This document shows positions 33,334-47,577 of a DNA stretch of 64,000 nucleotides, in pieces (the stretch's first letter is position 1; every line of letters begins with the position of its first letter). Under the pieces are notes generated by a model that was given only the letters and a program-made list of their open reading frames with translations, made no database searches and was not told the origin of the DNA. Made by a program: the position numbers and the translations under genes. The DNA is from Daphnia carinata (lineage: Eukaryota; Arthropoda; Branchiopoda; Diplostraca; Daphniidae): the NCBI RefSeq assembly GCF_022539665.2, contig NC_081333.1, positions 4,338,971-4,402,970 of the forward strand, written 5' to 3'.

Positions 33334-36300
33334 ATGTCATTTAGAAAAAAAGGTTACCCTCCTCCGAGTCCATACAACCGGCGTTCGGCTAATGTTTTGG
33401 CCAGCGGAGTTGTGCTCGGTTACGATAAGGGTGAGAGAGTCGCCTTAAAAAAAATTCCGTTTAAGCATGGCGAGAATAGGGATGAACAAAGTGAACGCTA
33501 TTGGGAAAATCTAACAAAGTTACGTGATAATAATCTGGTACAGTATCGCAGCTTTACGTTACAAGATGATGGCAGGTAATTAAACACTATTGCTTCATTT
33601 CTTAAGTGTTCAGTTAGAAATCAAGTTAATTGCACAATTCGCTGTATTAATAGGTACCTTGCAATGGAGTTGTGCCAGGGATCCATGCTCGAACACTGTC
33701 GCGGGACATTAGACAGCGCAGTTGCGCCACTCGTTAAAGGAATCGATGTTATGTGGCAAATTACGTGCGCTGTCGATTACCTTGACCGCCAAGGAATTGG
33801 GCACGGAGATTTGAAACTGGAAAATGTGCTCTTTAAAAAAGTCGATTCGGAACCCCAACGGGTTGTTGCCAAACTATCCGGATATGGATGCAACTCTCTC
33901 CAGTCTAGGGTAGAAAAAAAATTTTTATTTTTAAACACTAAAGTTAAGTAAATATTTTGTTTTTACAATTGGATAACGTACAAGGATGACATCAAGACGG
34001 ATTTCTCCAAACTCGGCTGCTTGTACATTTCCGCTGCAACTAAAAAGGAGAACAGACCAAATGGAACTCTAGCCACCTGGAATTTAATGGAAATCGACTT
34101 TAAAGACCAAAGACTTGCATTGGAATTGATTAATCTTGTGACTGATGCCAGAAATCCGTTTACTTTTGAAGCTGGCACGTTGTTGCGACACCCGTTTTTT
34201 ATGTGTTACTGCCATTTTGCGTTACCAAGGCTAATTGAAGAGCCGGCAAATGCGGATATTAAACATGAATTGCACAATCACCGGAATCTAAAGAAATTTG
34301 AGAAATTTTTCGGTAATGGACAGCCCCTGCCTGCAAATTTCAGCGATCTAAAAGAATCGTAAGTTAAAATTTTCAAATTGTTTCCTAGAAACGGTTTCAA
34401 CAGTGCATCTTTTTTCTTTTTTATCTTAAATTATGTTTTTTAGCTTGTGTCAGACGATAACAACATAGAAGCATCGTTAACTAAGGCGTCATTAAGAGCC
34501 CCAATGTTACTCGCACAATATATTTGGCACGTTTCCACTACCTCGGCCGCCATTCCCAGAGGAAACAATCAAGTACAGAAATTTAAACATAAAGGTGTGC
34601 AAATTAATGAGATCAATTCACTCAATTTATAGGGATCAGTTTTGGATAATGAAGACTATGTTAGAAAAGGGTCTTATGGAAAAGTGTTCAAATGTAACTA
34701 TACTCATACAGATGGAAGTCAACTTAAGGCCGCCTGCAAAAAATGTAAAATAAAGGATGGCGCGGAACCTGTGTTTGAACGTGAAATCCAAACCCTTTCA
34801 CACTTGAAGCATTTGTTTGTCGTTGAACATCTAGGTGTCGTAATAAAGAACGCCAAAAAGTAAAATCTCAAAAATTAGAATTTTAACGTTCATGATTATT
34901 CAATTGATTATAATTGTTGATGCTCTTCGACAGGTATATGGTAATCGAACTATGCGAGGGCTCCTTGAAGGAATACGTTCTAGGAAAGTTGGAACTACGT
35001 TCTAAAGACATGTTGGATGACAAAATAATAATAAGTCAAGTGGTCCTCGGCATGGCCTACATCCACAGCAAAAAAATCATTCACAAAGATCTAAAACTTG
35101 AAAATATCCTTCTCAAACGTCAATCACCTGAGTCCCACCTACTGTTGGCCAAAATCGCTGATTTTGGTTTTGCTAAAGAACTGAAACCGAATTCTTTCAG
35201 TTTTAGTTCCACTAATCATCCAGGTACAACATCTTATATGGCACCCGAACTTCTCCGTGCTTCTCCAAACGCTTATCCGGCCAATTTTGCCAGCGACGTG
35301 TATGCTTTGGGCATAACAATTGCACGAATTGCGTTGAAAGGAAGGCATCCTTTTACCGATAACGAAAATCTTCGACGGCATTTACAGATACAGGGTCTGA
35401 TTCCGCCTACACTTCATCATCAAAGCTGGGATTTGATCGATTTGATCATTAAATTAACAGCTAAAGAACCAGCGAAACGTCCCATCATGGCCTTAGTTTT
35501 GTGCCATCCATATTTCGTCTTGACAAATGCCAAGACCAAAAGGCATTTCGTCGATCATCTATGGACACACATCAAATCAAAGGAGAATAAAGAAAATTCA
35601 ATGAAACAAATGTTCAACAGCCATAATTTCCAAGAGTGGTACAGAACCGTCACCGCTGATACGCAAGAAACTGTCGAAGAGGCCAAGGAAAAGAAGGAAA
35701 TCGTCGCAACAGCCAGAAAAGTAAGGAACAGTTAATGCTAAAACAGTATGCAATTATGATGTTGTAGTTATGCAACCATTTATGCTAACAATTAACGTTT
35801 ACCATTGGCATTTCAGCTTCATCCTAAAAGTACAATTGAAAGTTTGTACGGTCCAGCCAAACAATACAAACAAAAAACTACGGATGCTCTGAAGACCAGA
35901 TTCTCTCAACCAGATTGCACAGTTGAAAGTTTGTACGGTCCGGTAAAACAATACAAACAAAAAATTCAAAAATGCTTTGAATGCCGAATACGACGATAAT
36001 ATTGGAAACCAAATTGACCAGGTATACGTTATTTTGAGCCTGAAAATCGACATTATCTTGATTATAGCCATACATTTTAGATTTTTTCGGATCACGCTCT
36101 GTTTGTTCACGATCATTTGCATAGTCACAACATTTTACAGCCCGCTGCCGAATCGGTTCTCCAGGCAGGAAATCCGGAAAACGATGCCAATTCTGAAAAT
36201 CCCATTAATCAGGTATTCCTTATTAAAGAGATCACAATGACTAGCTATTAGCGTATTAACTATATTTTAGGAAAGTTCAATTCAGTATCTTCAACACCAA

Positions 36301-38517
36301 ATTTATCAAAATCGTTTAAACAAAGCGATCCAGAGCAAACCAGCACTTCTAGTGTCCTATTTCTGGTTTCGCTTGGCCGAAACGATCAACAACAAAACTG
36401 GTGATACATCGGTGACAGCGACAAATCAGCAAACATCAATTTCGCCTGACGAAAGAAATCATCGATTTGCTCAACTTAAATATTGGGTACTCAACTAGCT
36501 TTATTATGGTTATTATTATTATTATTTACTTAAAATAAACCAAGCAAATAAACACACACACACAAAACACATTTCACATGACCAAGAATAATATTTATCA
36601 TTGCTAACATTGTTGGAAATGTTTGTGCAGATTCCCAATGAGTTGCAATGGAGCAGTTTGTTCTATGGCGATGACGAACAAATCGCCGACGAGCTATGGA
36701 ATATCAAATATCCCAAATCGTACCAAACATCCGAAAAAACAACAAATAAAATCATACGGACAGCAGCAAAATGCAACATCTCGCTAGCTGTTTGGTCAAA
36801 GTTGTTGAATTGGATGGAAAATAGCAGCGATGCACTGCTCAGAGAAGTAGTTCAAAGTCACGTTCCAAACGCTCCTAAAATTGCAGATATGATTCTACAA
36901 AAACATTGGTTCAAGGAAGAAAATCTGTCTTTGTTTCATTTGGCGGCCTTTAATGAAGGAAACTACACGATCCAAATAATGCAAGCATTATTTGAAAACA
37001 AAAGAATTCCAACCGTGACCGAAGATGGAATTACTCCAGCTCACATAGCAGCATTAAACGAATCTAATTACGGACCGGCGTTGTTAAAACTTCTCTTAGA
37101 TAATGGTGCAAATCCAAACGTTAGCTTCCAGAACGGGACCACACCCGTCCATTGGGCAACCATGAATCAAGGAAAATACGCAGCAGAGATTCTGAAGTGC
37201 CTACTCGATCGCGGTGGCGATAGCGACAAGATAGATAAAAATGGTCTCAAGCCAATTCATTACGCAATAATGAATACTGGTGAGTCTGTACTGGAACTGC
37301 TGGACTTGCTACTCAAAAAACGAGGTGCCAATGTTGTCGACAACACTGGAAAGACATTGCTCCATTTTGCAATCGTCATTGAAGGAGAATGTGCACAGGG
37401 GACTCTGAAAAAATTGATGGAAAGTGGAGAAAATCCCAACGTCGGAGATAACAGAAAACGCACCCCACTTCACTTAACAGCAAGAAACGAAAAAAATCAA
37501 CAACTTGAATTGATGCGAATTCTTTTACAAAACGGGAGCGATCCGAATGCAGTTGACCAATCAGGATGTACATCTGTTCACTACTCAGCAGCTAATAAAG
37601 GAGAACATGCTCATGAAAAACTGAAGCTCTTGTTATCTTTTAAGGGAAGCTTGTCTATTAAAGACAAAAATGGATTAACACCTATTCATTATGCCATCAT
37701 CAATAATGGAAAACGTGGGGACGAAATGAGAAAGCTAGTAGGTGTTAACCCAGAAAAAACAAATGCACACCTCAACAGCAATGATGAAACGCTTCTTCAT
37801 CGTCTTGTCAGTAAAAATGACGGCAAACTGGATCTTGTTCAAATGGTAATCCAAAATGGAGGCAACCCGAACGCAAAGGACAATCTAGGACGTTCACCTG
37901 TTCACTCAGTCGTCACTTCGAACCAGTCGCTTGCAGGACTAGACATATTACGACTGTTGCTTGAAAAAAGAGGGAACGCGAACCTTGGGGACAGGGAAAA
38001 TCAATTTACACCTGTTCACTACGCGGCATCTAGCTTAAAAGAGAGGACGCCAGACAAGATGGAGATTCTCTTGAGCAATGGTGGCAATGTAAACGCACAG
38101 GGCTATGGCGGAATTACACCCCTGCATTTGGCTGTCGCAAATTCAGGAATTTACGGACCTCAACTGATAAAAATATTGCTCAAATTTGAAGCTAACGTGA
38201 ATGCTACTGATGCTCAACAACAAACGCCCCTGCACAAAGCAATCAGAAACGAAAACGAGGACATTAGTTTCGACGCCATCCTACAGCTGGTCGAAAAAGG
38301 CGCAAATCCCAACGCTCGTGACAAGAAAGGATTGACACCAGTCCATTATGCCATTCAACATAGAAGACAAAACTCGGTTAAAGTGGTGAAGCTACTGTTA
38401 CAACATGGCGGACGCATGAACATCGAAGACAATACAGGAATGACGCCACAACGTCTTGCCGAATACTGCCTACCCGAATACTTAACTTCGAATGAAAACT
38501 TAAATAACGAAGAATGA
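33334..38517 (+). CDS. Tandem pseudokinase-kinase-ankyrin protein, copy B, with two frameshifts
   Basis: Same ten-exon plan: 33334-33575, 33654-33909, 33985-34358, 34444-34572, 34633-34859, 34934-35720, 35817-36021, 36081-36212, 36271-36486, 36631-38517. Two single-base changes break the frame. The end of exon 3 reads GATCTAAAAGAATC, one base shorter than in A, C and D. Exon 7 has an extra A in CAAAAATGC (about 35968-35973). Otherwise every exon is open, and the ankyrin exon encodes 628 residues. The first module is pseudokinase (HGDLKLEN, SGYG). The second keeps HKDLKLEN, DFG and APE, so it was or is active. Exon 7 contains the SLYGP-KQYKQK unit twice. It is a recent pseudogene, a split gene, or an intact gene with two sequence errors in A-runs; I lean to the first but cannot decide. 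Confidence 0.7.
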
Positions 38518-40569
38518 CAAAATTCTTCGTACGAAAAGTGGTACTGCAATTTCTTTATTTTTACGTAGTCATTTTGTAGCACTGAAAAATTCTTTGTCTT
38601 TACGATAAAAATTCCTACTGCAAACACAATCCTACGCTTTTCCTTCCTTTTTTTAACCGTTGCTACACTTACTTGTTTGTTAACAGATAGGGATTAAATT
38701 CTTATTTCAAGTAGAAAGGAAATAGTTTAGCAACAAACAGTTTGTTGTTTTTTTCCAATGATTATGAATAATTTTAGCAATTGATAAATCAAATGTAATC
38801 GTAGGTTATCTGCGTTTCGTATGGCTACGCCAATTCAAAAAATTACGAACCCAAATTGGCAAAAGCCTTACTTGAATACAAGGTCCCAATCGCCACAAAT
38901 ATCCATCTACGTCCTCCCGACGCTTCTAAACGAAAAGCGGCAATAACCAAGTAAAAACAAAAACCTGCCGGATAAATGCGAAAACGTGGCACGCTAATGG
39001 TTACAAATGTTGGATAAGACCCCTTTAGGCGATTGTTAACAAATGGCCTGAGTTACTGAAAATGCCAATTTTACTAGTTCGAGTAGGTCACATTTTTCAA
39101 ACAAATGCAAAAACCAAGTGAAACAAGATCAAATTCCATAGAAAACGGTTACTAAATTTCCAGTTTTAAAAGATAAGACAAATTGTTTATATGTACCTCG
39201 GATATTAAAATTAACTTCTTATTTGCGGATTAAGGCAGGTAATGGGTTGGTTGAAGTACGGGTTTTAAACAACCTTAGATTTCTGTTTTACAGTAACGCT
39301 AAATTAACATAACAATTATTTCTATTTTATAGTCCCCAAATGTACAAAATTTACTATTACCCCTCTAACGAAAAAGAACTAACGGGCATGCTCACTGACC
39401 TTTCTGATGATGGCTGATGAGTTTCCAGCTTTCCAACAGCTTTCACGTCGAGCCAGCTGCAACATGGCGAGCCGACACTGACGCCATAGGATTCAGTTTG
39501 ATGTCCACATCCCACAGCATCTTTTCACGTCACATCTTGTTTCTTAAAATGTTATGCAACGATAGCGAGAGCAAAGAAAACACGAAACTATGCTTCATGT
39601 CTACACCCCCAAAAGATCCACAGCATCTTTTCACGTCACGACACACTTGTTCCTTAAAATGCTATGCAACGATGGCGAAAGCTATGAAAAGACTAAACTT
39701 TGTAAAAATGTTCGCGTCATTGGTGCTTGCCTGTTGTCTGCTATAATTAAACTCCATCACTGTGCTTAACGTTTAACTGAAATTGCAGTGAGGCGGACGT
39801 AACACGAAGCACTGAAAAATTACGTCGGAAATTTAATACTGTTGAAATACCCATGAACACTTGGGATTTAACTGTATCACATAAATTCAGTTGAGTAACA
39901 GAGTTTTAAGCAAAAACAACTACTCAGCCGGTTCACATGTATCACCGACTGAGTCCAAACTCCAAAGATCAACTGAGTGATGCAGCGACTTTCGACGAAG
40001 AAAGAAAGCGGCCATTTTGATTTTTGTTCACCCTTCCCCCAGCTGACAAAATTTCCCTCCAAAAAACTATGCTGTTTCTTGGAACTGTCGAAACAAAAAT
40101 GGCCGAATAGCAAATGACGAATGATGAAGATTGAAGGGAAAGGCAACCACTCGCGGCAATGTAACTGATGGAGAAAACTGTTTCCAGCCCGAGCCGTGTC
40201 GTAGAGTACGACAGATGTTCCAATTTTAGTTTTTCATCAACATTCAAAATGTTGATGAGAAATTTTTTTACTCGCTAGAAAAACTGTGTGTATTGAAATG
40301 TGAATTATTTCGGTGCTTTTGAACTTTCTCATAAAACTTTTTCACCAGTTTGATAGCGACTGATTGTGCATTCAGAACGTTAGGATTCCTGTACATTTTG
40401 TTGATTTAAAGAATCAATTGGCTTCAGTAATCAGTATTTGCGTTTTCTAACAGCAGGTGAGATCTTGTCTTAAAAGCAACAATCCAGTGATCAAGTTGAT
40501 AATGATGAATTGTTTTCAACAGTAAGATCGTTGAGTGCATTAGCATGCAGTTAGAAATAATTAAATGAA
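38518..40569. repeat. Duplicated downstream flank of gene B
   Basis: The flank matches the flanks after C (47578-48835) and D (55342-57000) in ordered blocks, for example GTGGTACNGC...ACGTAGTCATT, the stretch around 39670-39740, and AAGAAAGCGGCCATTTTGAT at about 40001. Its right end matches the promoter side of the TMEM63-like gene (GTGTCGTAGAGTACGA at about 40195 and 56632). No intact ORF. Confidence 0.75.
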
Positions 40570-40935
40570 CATTGGAATTATTTATCATTGCATTTATTTG
40601 CACATCACCAAAGATATTCCAAATATCGAATGAATCTTAATGAAACGTCAAACTGCACAAATATGCTTACGGCATTTCAATCGACATTAGATGATTTAAC
40701 GAATGGATTGTCTAGGAAGGCGGAATCGCATTTAACGCTGTCTACTGGTTACTCAACTTCTTCTCCGCTGGAAATTCAATTGCCGGCTTCTCATCGAACG
40801 CTTAGATAACCTAGAAGATCCCCCACCACCTGTGAAACGAGACAGCCATTGGGTACATTGAGTGGATTTCTCCATCGACGAAGAAGCAATCGGCTAAGAT
40901 GGAACCACTTTTCTTGGTTTTAATATCGATTTTCC
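40570..40935 (+). pseudogene. 5' fragment of the TMEM63-like gene
   Basis: From CATTTATTTGCACATCACC the sequence follows the start of the gene at 57053, including its upstream leader. It has deletions around the first membrane segment and several stops and frameshifts (for example TAG at about 40805 and the altered GGCTAAGATGG). It ends abruptly about 350 bases in. It shows that the duplication unit reached into the TMEM63 gene. Confidence 0.85.
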
Positions 40936-41289
40936 TTTATTTCTTACTTCCTTTTGTTCACTTCATGCCCATACCCAACGCCTTCGTGACTAAGTCAACA
41001 TCAAACTAAATCAACAACAGCATGAAAATATCTAAGCAACAATTAGATACGCAATCTCCATCTAGTAGTACCGTTCACTATATCAACAATAACCGAACAA
41101 GTCAATTTGGTACAGATTGGGTAATGCGTAGGTTGTTCGCCTCCGTGAATCAAAATCGGCCTGTGAGGTAAAGCGCTATTCATCACATGATCACCCAATT
41201 GAATACTCAAGACCCTATTTCAATCAGGTATACATCTATAAAGCATTAAAAATAACTGTGCAATAAATACTATGCAATGCAATAACTTA

Positions 41290-41860
41290 CTACCTTGGGG
41301 TAGTAATGGGACATCCAGAATAGCAGCCAGAGTTCGTCGAGTGAGTCGACATCCTGATGCTCCAATCGGAATGAATTATTTTTAAGCGGGATTCAACATG
41401 AATCGCGTCCGCCAGATGGAATCTTCAATTCAGTTTGGATCGAGTAATGCGCCAGCAATGATGAATGAAACCCTGGATCCTTTTATTCCGCTGGATAACA
41501 ACGCTTTAAAAATTCAGGTAATGAATCACTATACCAGCAATTGATTGCAAAATGGAATAGTGAACAACCCACTGCTAGTGGCTGGAGTCGAATGAGCGCT
41601 GCCAACAACAAAATGCAACAATCACCGCCAACGACCGAGGGCCACCCAACAAGCGAGGAGGAAGCACCAGGCTGCCGATTTGTCGTTGTTGTTCAATCAG
41701 GGTGGACGGACGGATCTCTTTACAAACGGGGTTTCATGTCACGGGCCATCGAGCCATGTCCTGCATGTGGATGACTAATCAAATTATCAACTCACTAGAG
41801 AATTACGTCATCATCATTTCTATTAATCCATTGCATACTCAAATGGATTGACAACTTTCG
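41290..41860 (+). pseudogene. Broken copy of the last exon of the repeat gene (2)
   Basis: Starts at GGGGTAGTAATGGGACATCC and parallels the terminal exon of the 23.3-25.9 kb gene, with a stop soon after NYF and further indels (for example within the RNRMNAANN-like part). It lies upstream of gene C. Confidence 0.85.
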
Positions 41861-42588
41861 AACATAAACAACACTATTTGAAATAAATTTTCTATTTTCA
41901 TCTCTTTTTTTTTATACCTTCATTGGCTTTTGACCTTTGTCTGCTCGATAATTTATCATACACTCTAATCGTTCACATTTTACATTTCGAAAAAATTTCG
42001 AAAAAAAGAGCAAAAAAACGGTTTCGAAACACCAAGATTAATTACAGATAGCGACGCTAAATCCCCCTGATAAATTTAGGGATTACATGAAAAAGATCAA
42101 GTGTCGTCAGAGCTTAGTCTACTGCTAAGTTATTAACTAGTGTTCTGAGAATACCACGAAGAAAACAAAGAACGATTAACGGCCGGTAAAAAAAAAACAC
42201 GACATTGGAATAAAAGGGAATGTCCCGTTCTCCAGTTTTTAGTTTCTTGGAAAATGTCTGTTGCCCACGCAGAATTTTCCTACAAAATGATCGGGAAACC
42301 TTTAGCTTTATCAGCAACTCAAAGTTTACAAACGGATTTTAATTTTAAATATAAACCTTACGTCAACTTTGCCTTATCTTTCCAGCTAACTTTCGAAAGC
42401 AAAACAAATAAATATATATAGACGTGTAGGGGTCGTATTATACACTAGAAATAAAATTGATCGCATTTATCAAAGATAAAAGTAAATGACAGGACGTTGT
42501 ACGTTGTTCACAAATTTGACTGTCTCTCAGTACCTCAAGTTGGGCGGACTGTGCGCAATTCCGAGTCGTATTGTTAATTTGATTCAAG
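41861..42588 (+). promoter_or_regulatory. Upstream region of gene C, conserved with B and D
   Basis: Contains TATATATA (about 42413-42420), GGGGTCGTATTAT (about 42429-42441) and the GATA-type pair TTATCAAAGATAA (42467-42479), in the same order as before B. Confidence 0.4.
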
Positions 42589-45500
42589 ATGACATATAGA
42601 CAAAAAAGTTACCCTCCTCCGAGTCCATACAACCGGCGTTCGACTAGTTTTCAGGCCAGCACCATCAGCAGCAAAATTGTGTTAGGTTGGGACAAAGGTG
42701 AGAGGGTCGCCTTAAAAAAAATTCCGTTTAATCCTGGCGAGAGTAGCGATGAAAAAGGTGAGAGCTACTGGGAAAATCTAACAAAGTTACCCGATGACAA
42801 TCTGGTCAAGTATCGCAGCTTTACGCTACAGGATGATGGCAGGTAATCAAACACTTTAATTTCTTTTTGTGTGTTTCAATTAGAATTCAAGTTAATTGTA
42901 CAAGTATGCTGAATGAATAGATACCTTGCAATGGAGTTGTGTCAGGGATCGATGCTCGAGTATTGTCGCGGCACATTAGAGAACGCAGTTGCGCCACTCA
43001 TTAAAGGAATTGATGTCATGTGGCAAATTACGTGTGCCCTTGATTATTTATTTCGTAAAAAAATTGGGCACGGAGATTTGGAACTGGAAAATGTGCTTTT
43101 TGTGAAAATCGATTCGAAACCTAAGCGGCTTGCTGTCAAACTATCCGGCTACGGGTACAACCATCTGCAATCTGGGGTAGGAAAAAAATTATTTTTCAAA
43201 TCTTAAATAAAATAAACTTCTTAATGCTCACAATTGGGTGGCCCAAGGATAATGTCAAGACGGATTTCTCCAAACTCGGCTGCTTGTACATTTCTGCTGC
43301 AACTAAAAAGGAGCACAGACCAAACGAAGCTCTCACCACCTGGCATTTGACTGAAATCGACATTGAAGCCAAAAAACTTGCATTTGAATTGATTAATCTT
43401 GTGACTGATGCCAGAAATCCGTTTACTTTTGAAGCTGGCACATTACTGCGGCACCCATTTTTTATCCGTTACTGCCATTTTGCTTTACCAAGACTAATTA
43501 AAGAGCAGGCAAATGAAGCCATTAGGCGTGGATTGCACGATTACAGAAACCTGAAAAAATGGGAAAAATTTTTGGGCAGCCACCCTCAAAATTTCAAAGA
43601 TCTAGAAACAATCGTAAGTTAAACCGTTTCTACTTTTTATCTATGTAAGCCCCTGCAAAATGTCATTTACTTTTTATTTTTTTATTATTTTTGTAGCTCT
43701 TTTCAGACCATGACGACGTAGAAATTTCGCTAACTGAGGCGTCAAAAAAAACACCTCAATTACTTTCGCAATACATTTGGCATCTTTCCACTATCCCGGC
43801 CGCCATCCCTCAAGGCGATAATCAAGTATATGAGTATACGTGCTTTACATGCGGTGCGCAAAACAGTATGTTGATATCATTTAATATTTAGATACCACGT
43901 CTGCAAATAAGGAAGCCTCTAGGAGAAGGGAGTTTTGGAAACGTGTACAAATGTTTTTATACCAATGACGCGGGAATACGATTTCTGGCCGCCTGCAAAA
44001 AAAGTAAACAGAGCCCCGACGCAGTTAAGGTGTTTGAAAGTGAAATCGCTACCCTTTCGAAAATAAAGCATTTATTCGTCATCAAGTACCTGGAAGTCGT
44101 AAAAATGGATGACAAACAGTATTTATACTTAAAATTAGCACTGTAATGTTCACGTTCATTGGATGTAATTTGTTGTTGCTCCGCGGCAGGTATATCTTAA
44201 TGGAATTGTGCGAGGGGTCCTTAAAGGAGTACGTTCATGGAAAGCTGGACCGAATTCCTAAAGACTCGTTGGATAACAAAATAATAATAAGTCAAGTGGC
44301 CCTTGGCCTGGCGTACCTCCACAGCGAAGGAATCATCCACAAAGATTTGAAACTCGAAAATATCCTTCTTCAACGTCAACCGCATGATTCCAATCTCGTG
44401 TTGGTCAAAATCGCTGATTTCGGATTTGCTAAAAAACTGAACCCGGAATCTTTAAGTTTCAGTGCCACTATCCATCTAGGCACACCAAATTACATGGCCC
44501 CCGAACTTCTTGCTTCGTCGGGTCGTTATTCGGCCAATTTTTTCAGCGACGTTTATGCTTTAGGCATAACAATTGCGCGGATAGCGTTAAATGGAGATCA
44601 TCCTTTCACTAACAACAGAGACCTACAAACGACTTACATGGTACAGGGGATGGTTCCACAAAACCTTCTACATCTCAGCTGGGATCTAGTTGATTTGATC
44701 GTCAAATTATTAAATAAAGTTCCAGCAAAACGACCTACCATGGACTTAGTTTTGTGCCATCCTTATTTCGTCTTGACAAATGACAAGACCAAAAGACATT
44801 TCGTCGATCAGTTTTGGGCACATTTAAATTCGGAGAAGGAGAACAGAGACGATGAACTGGAAAAAATATTCAACGCTAACAATTTCCAGAAGTGGTACGA
44901 AACTTTTGTTAATGATAAAAAAGAAGACGAAGAGACTAAAGAAACGGAGAATATCATTGACATGTTCAAACAGGTAAATGCAAGTTACTAGTAAAACAAG
45001 CTGCCATCATTATACAAATGGTCATACATCGACCATGAAAGTAAAGCAAATTTCGCATTTTAGATTTCGCCAGATTGTACACCCGAAAGTTTGTACTGCG
45101 CCAAACGTTACAAACAAGCGATTACGGAAGTTCTGAAGGCAGAATACGATGCTAAAGTTGGAAATCAAATCAGCCAGGTAAACAACAAGTGTACAAGCTG
45201 AACGCCAATGCCGTTGTGATTTTTATCCCAATAATTTAGGTCATTTCGAATTCCGACCCGTTTGTTCAAAAGGGCGCAAACTACGAAAATCAAATGAAGC
45301 AGGTAATCATTTAAGAGGCCCAAGTGGCCTACTATGATCAATGAAATGATAGTAGAATTACCAATCATTTCAGAAAATGTCAACGCAGTATCTTCAACGG
45401 CACTTTTCCCGAAATCGCTTGCACAAGCTGGTTGAAAATAAACCGGTGCTTTTAGTGTCGTATTTCTGGTCTTGCTTAGCCGCCCCGAGCGTCAATCAGT

Positions 45501-47577
45501 CAGGGACAACTAGTCAGAAAAACCAGACTATGCCTGACAAAAGAAAACAAAAACTGGCTCGACTAAAAAACTGGGTATACAAACAATTATAGTTTTTCAA
45601 CTAAAATTCCGACTTAACATTCAAACAATCGCATTTCTAATAAGTATGAATAAGTTAGGTTATTTCTAACTGTTTGCAAACGTTTTGTAGATTAGCAGTG
45701 AGTTACAATGGACGGGCCTATTTTACGACAACGACGAACAAATCACCGACGAGCTATGGAAAATGAAGTATCCCGAAATTTCCGAAATCTCGCCAGACAC
45801 AAAAACTGAAATTATACGAACAGCGGCGAAATGTAACATATCGCCATCAGTATGGTCAAAATTGCTGAATTGGATGAAACCAAGCGCTACGTCACTGCTG
45901 CTTCCTGAAATAGTTCAAAGCCACTTTCAAAATGCTCCAAAAATTGCAGGAATGATTGTAAAAAAACATTGGTTCCCGGAAGAAAAATTTTCTTCGTTTC
46001 ATCTGGCAGCCTTTAATGAAGGAAACTACGCGGATCAAATAATGCAAACGTTATTTGATAACAAAAGAATTCTAACCGTGACCGAAGATGGACTTACTCC
46101 AGCTCACATCGCAGCCCAAAATGAGTCGAATTGCGGAGGTAGTCTGTTGAAAGTTCTCCTGAATAACGGAGCGGACCCAAACGCTCTTTTTCAAAACGGA
46201 ACCACACCCGTCCACTGGGCAGCCATAAATCAAGGGAAACACGCAGTCGAAATTCTAAAACTCTTACTCGATCGCGATGGCGATAGCAATAAGGTCGATA
46301 AAAATGGTTTCAAGCCAATTCATTATGCAACCATGAATACCAGCGATTCAGCGCCTAAACTATTAGACTTGCTCCTCCAAAAACGAGATGCCAGCATCAT
46401 CGAAAGCACTGGAAGGACATTACTTCACTTGGCAATGTTAAACAATGGAGACTATGCCGAAGAAATCGTCCTAAAATTGCTAAAAAATGGAGAAAATGCC
46501 AATAGCACTGATAATGAAAAGTGCACCCCTCTTCATCTAGCAGTAAGAAACCATAAAATTCATAAGCTTGAATTGATGCGAATGTTATTACACAACAGCA
46601 GCGATCCGAATGCTGCTGACCAATCAGGACTGACACCTGTTCACTACGCAGCGGCTAGTGAAAACGAATATGCCCACGAAAAACTAAAACTTTTGTTAAC
46701 CTATAAGGGAAATTTGACTATTCAAGACAAAGACGGATTCACTCCTATTCATTATGCCATCATCAATAAAGGCAAATGTGGGAACGAAATGAGAAAACTA
46801 GTAGGCGTCAACCCGGAAAAGGCAAACGCACGCCTCAACACCAATGGTGAAACGCTTCTTCATCGCCTTGTCAGTAAAAATGATGGTCATCTGAAACTTG
46901 TTGAAATGGTAATCCAAAACGGAGGCGATCCCAACGCAACAGACAAGTTTGGACGGTCACCTGTTCATGCAGTCGTCATCTTAAACGAATCATTTGCGGG
47001 ACTAGAAATGTTGAGGCTGCTGCTTGCAAATGGAGGAAACGTTAACCTACAGGACAAGGAAAAACAATTTACGCCTGTTCACTATGTGTCATCTAGCTTG
47101 AGAGGTAGGTTATCTGAAAAGATGGAAATTCTCCTGGGCCACGGCGGAGATGCAAACAAGCAGGGCAATGACGGGATCACGCCCCTACACTTAGCGGTTG
47201 CAAACTCGGGAATTTACGCACCTCAACTGACAAGAATGTTACTCAACCTTAAAGCTAATCCGAATGCTATGGATGCCCAAAAGCGAACACCTTTACATGA
47301 AGCAATCGGAAATGTGAACGATGACATTAGGTTTGACGCTATCCAGCAACTCGTCGAAAAAGGGGCAAATCCGAACGCTCGCGACAGCAACGGATTGACA
47401 CCGTTGCACTACGCCGTTCAAAGTAGAAGACGTGATTCGGCCAAAGTGGTGGAGTTTCTGTTAGAACACGAGGGAGACATGAACATCGCAGACAATGAAG
47501 GTATGACGCCACACCGGCTTGCCAAATACTGCCTGCCCGAGTGCTTGCCTTTCGAAAAAGAAAGCCTTTCTAAATAA
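42589..47577 (+). CDS. Tandem pseudokinase-kinase-ankyrin protein, copy C
   Basis: Ten exons: 42589-42842, 42921-43176, 43248-43613, 43697-43825, 43892-44118, 44190-44973, 45064-45177, 45240-45302, 45374-45574, 45691-47577. All phases agree, giving 1426 residues. The N-terminal module is pseudokinase: HGDLELEN (the catalytic-loop Lys is Glu) and SGYG for DFG. The second module has a full glycine loop GEGSFGNV, Lys in AACKK, HKDLKLEN, ADFGFAKK and MAPE, so it is probably an active kinase. Exon 8 is half the length found in the other copies (21 against 42-44 codons). The last exon begins ISSELQW and encodes 628 residues with about 15 ankyrin units (TPVHWAAINQG and similar). Cytosolic; role unknown. 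Confidence 0.86.

Noticed and set aside
39390-39430. CTGATGA-like strings suggesting a hammerhead ribozyme
   Set aside because: The required GAAA and three-stem layout could not be found nearby; similar strings in the other flanks come from the duplication.
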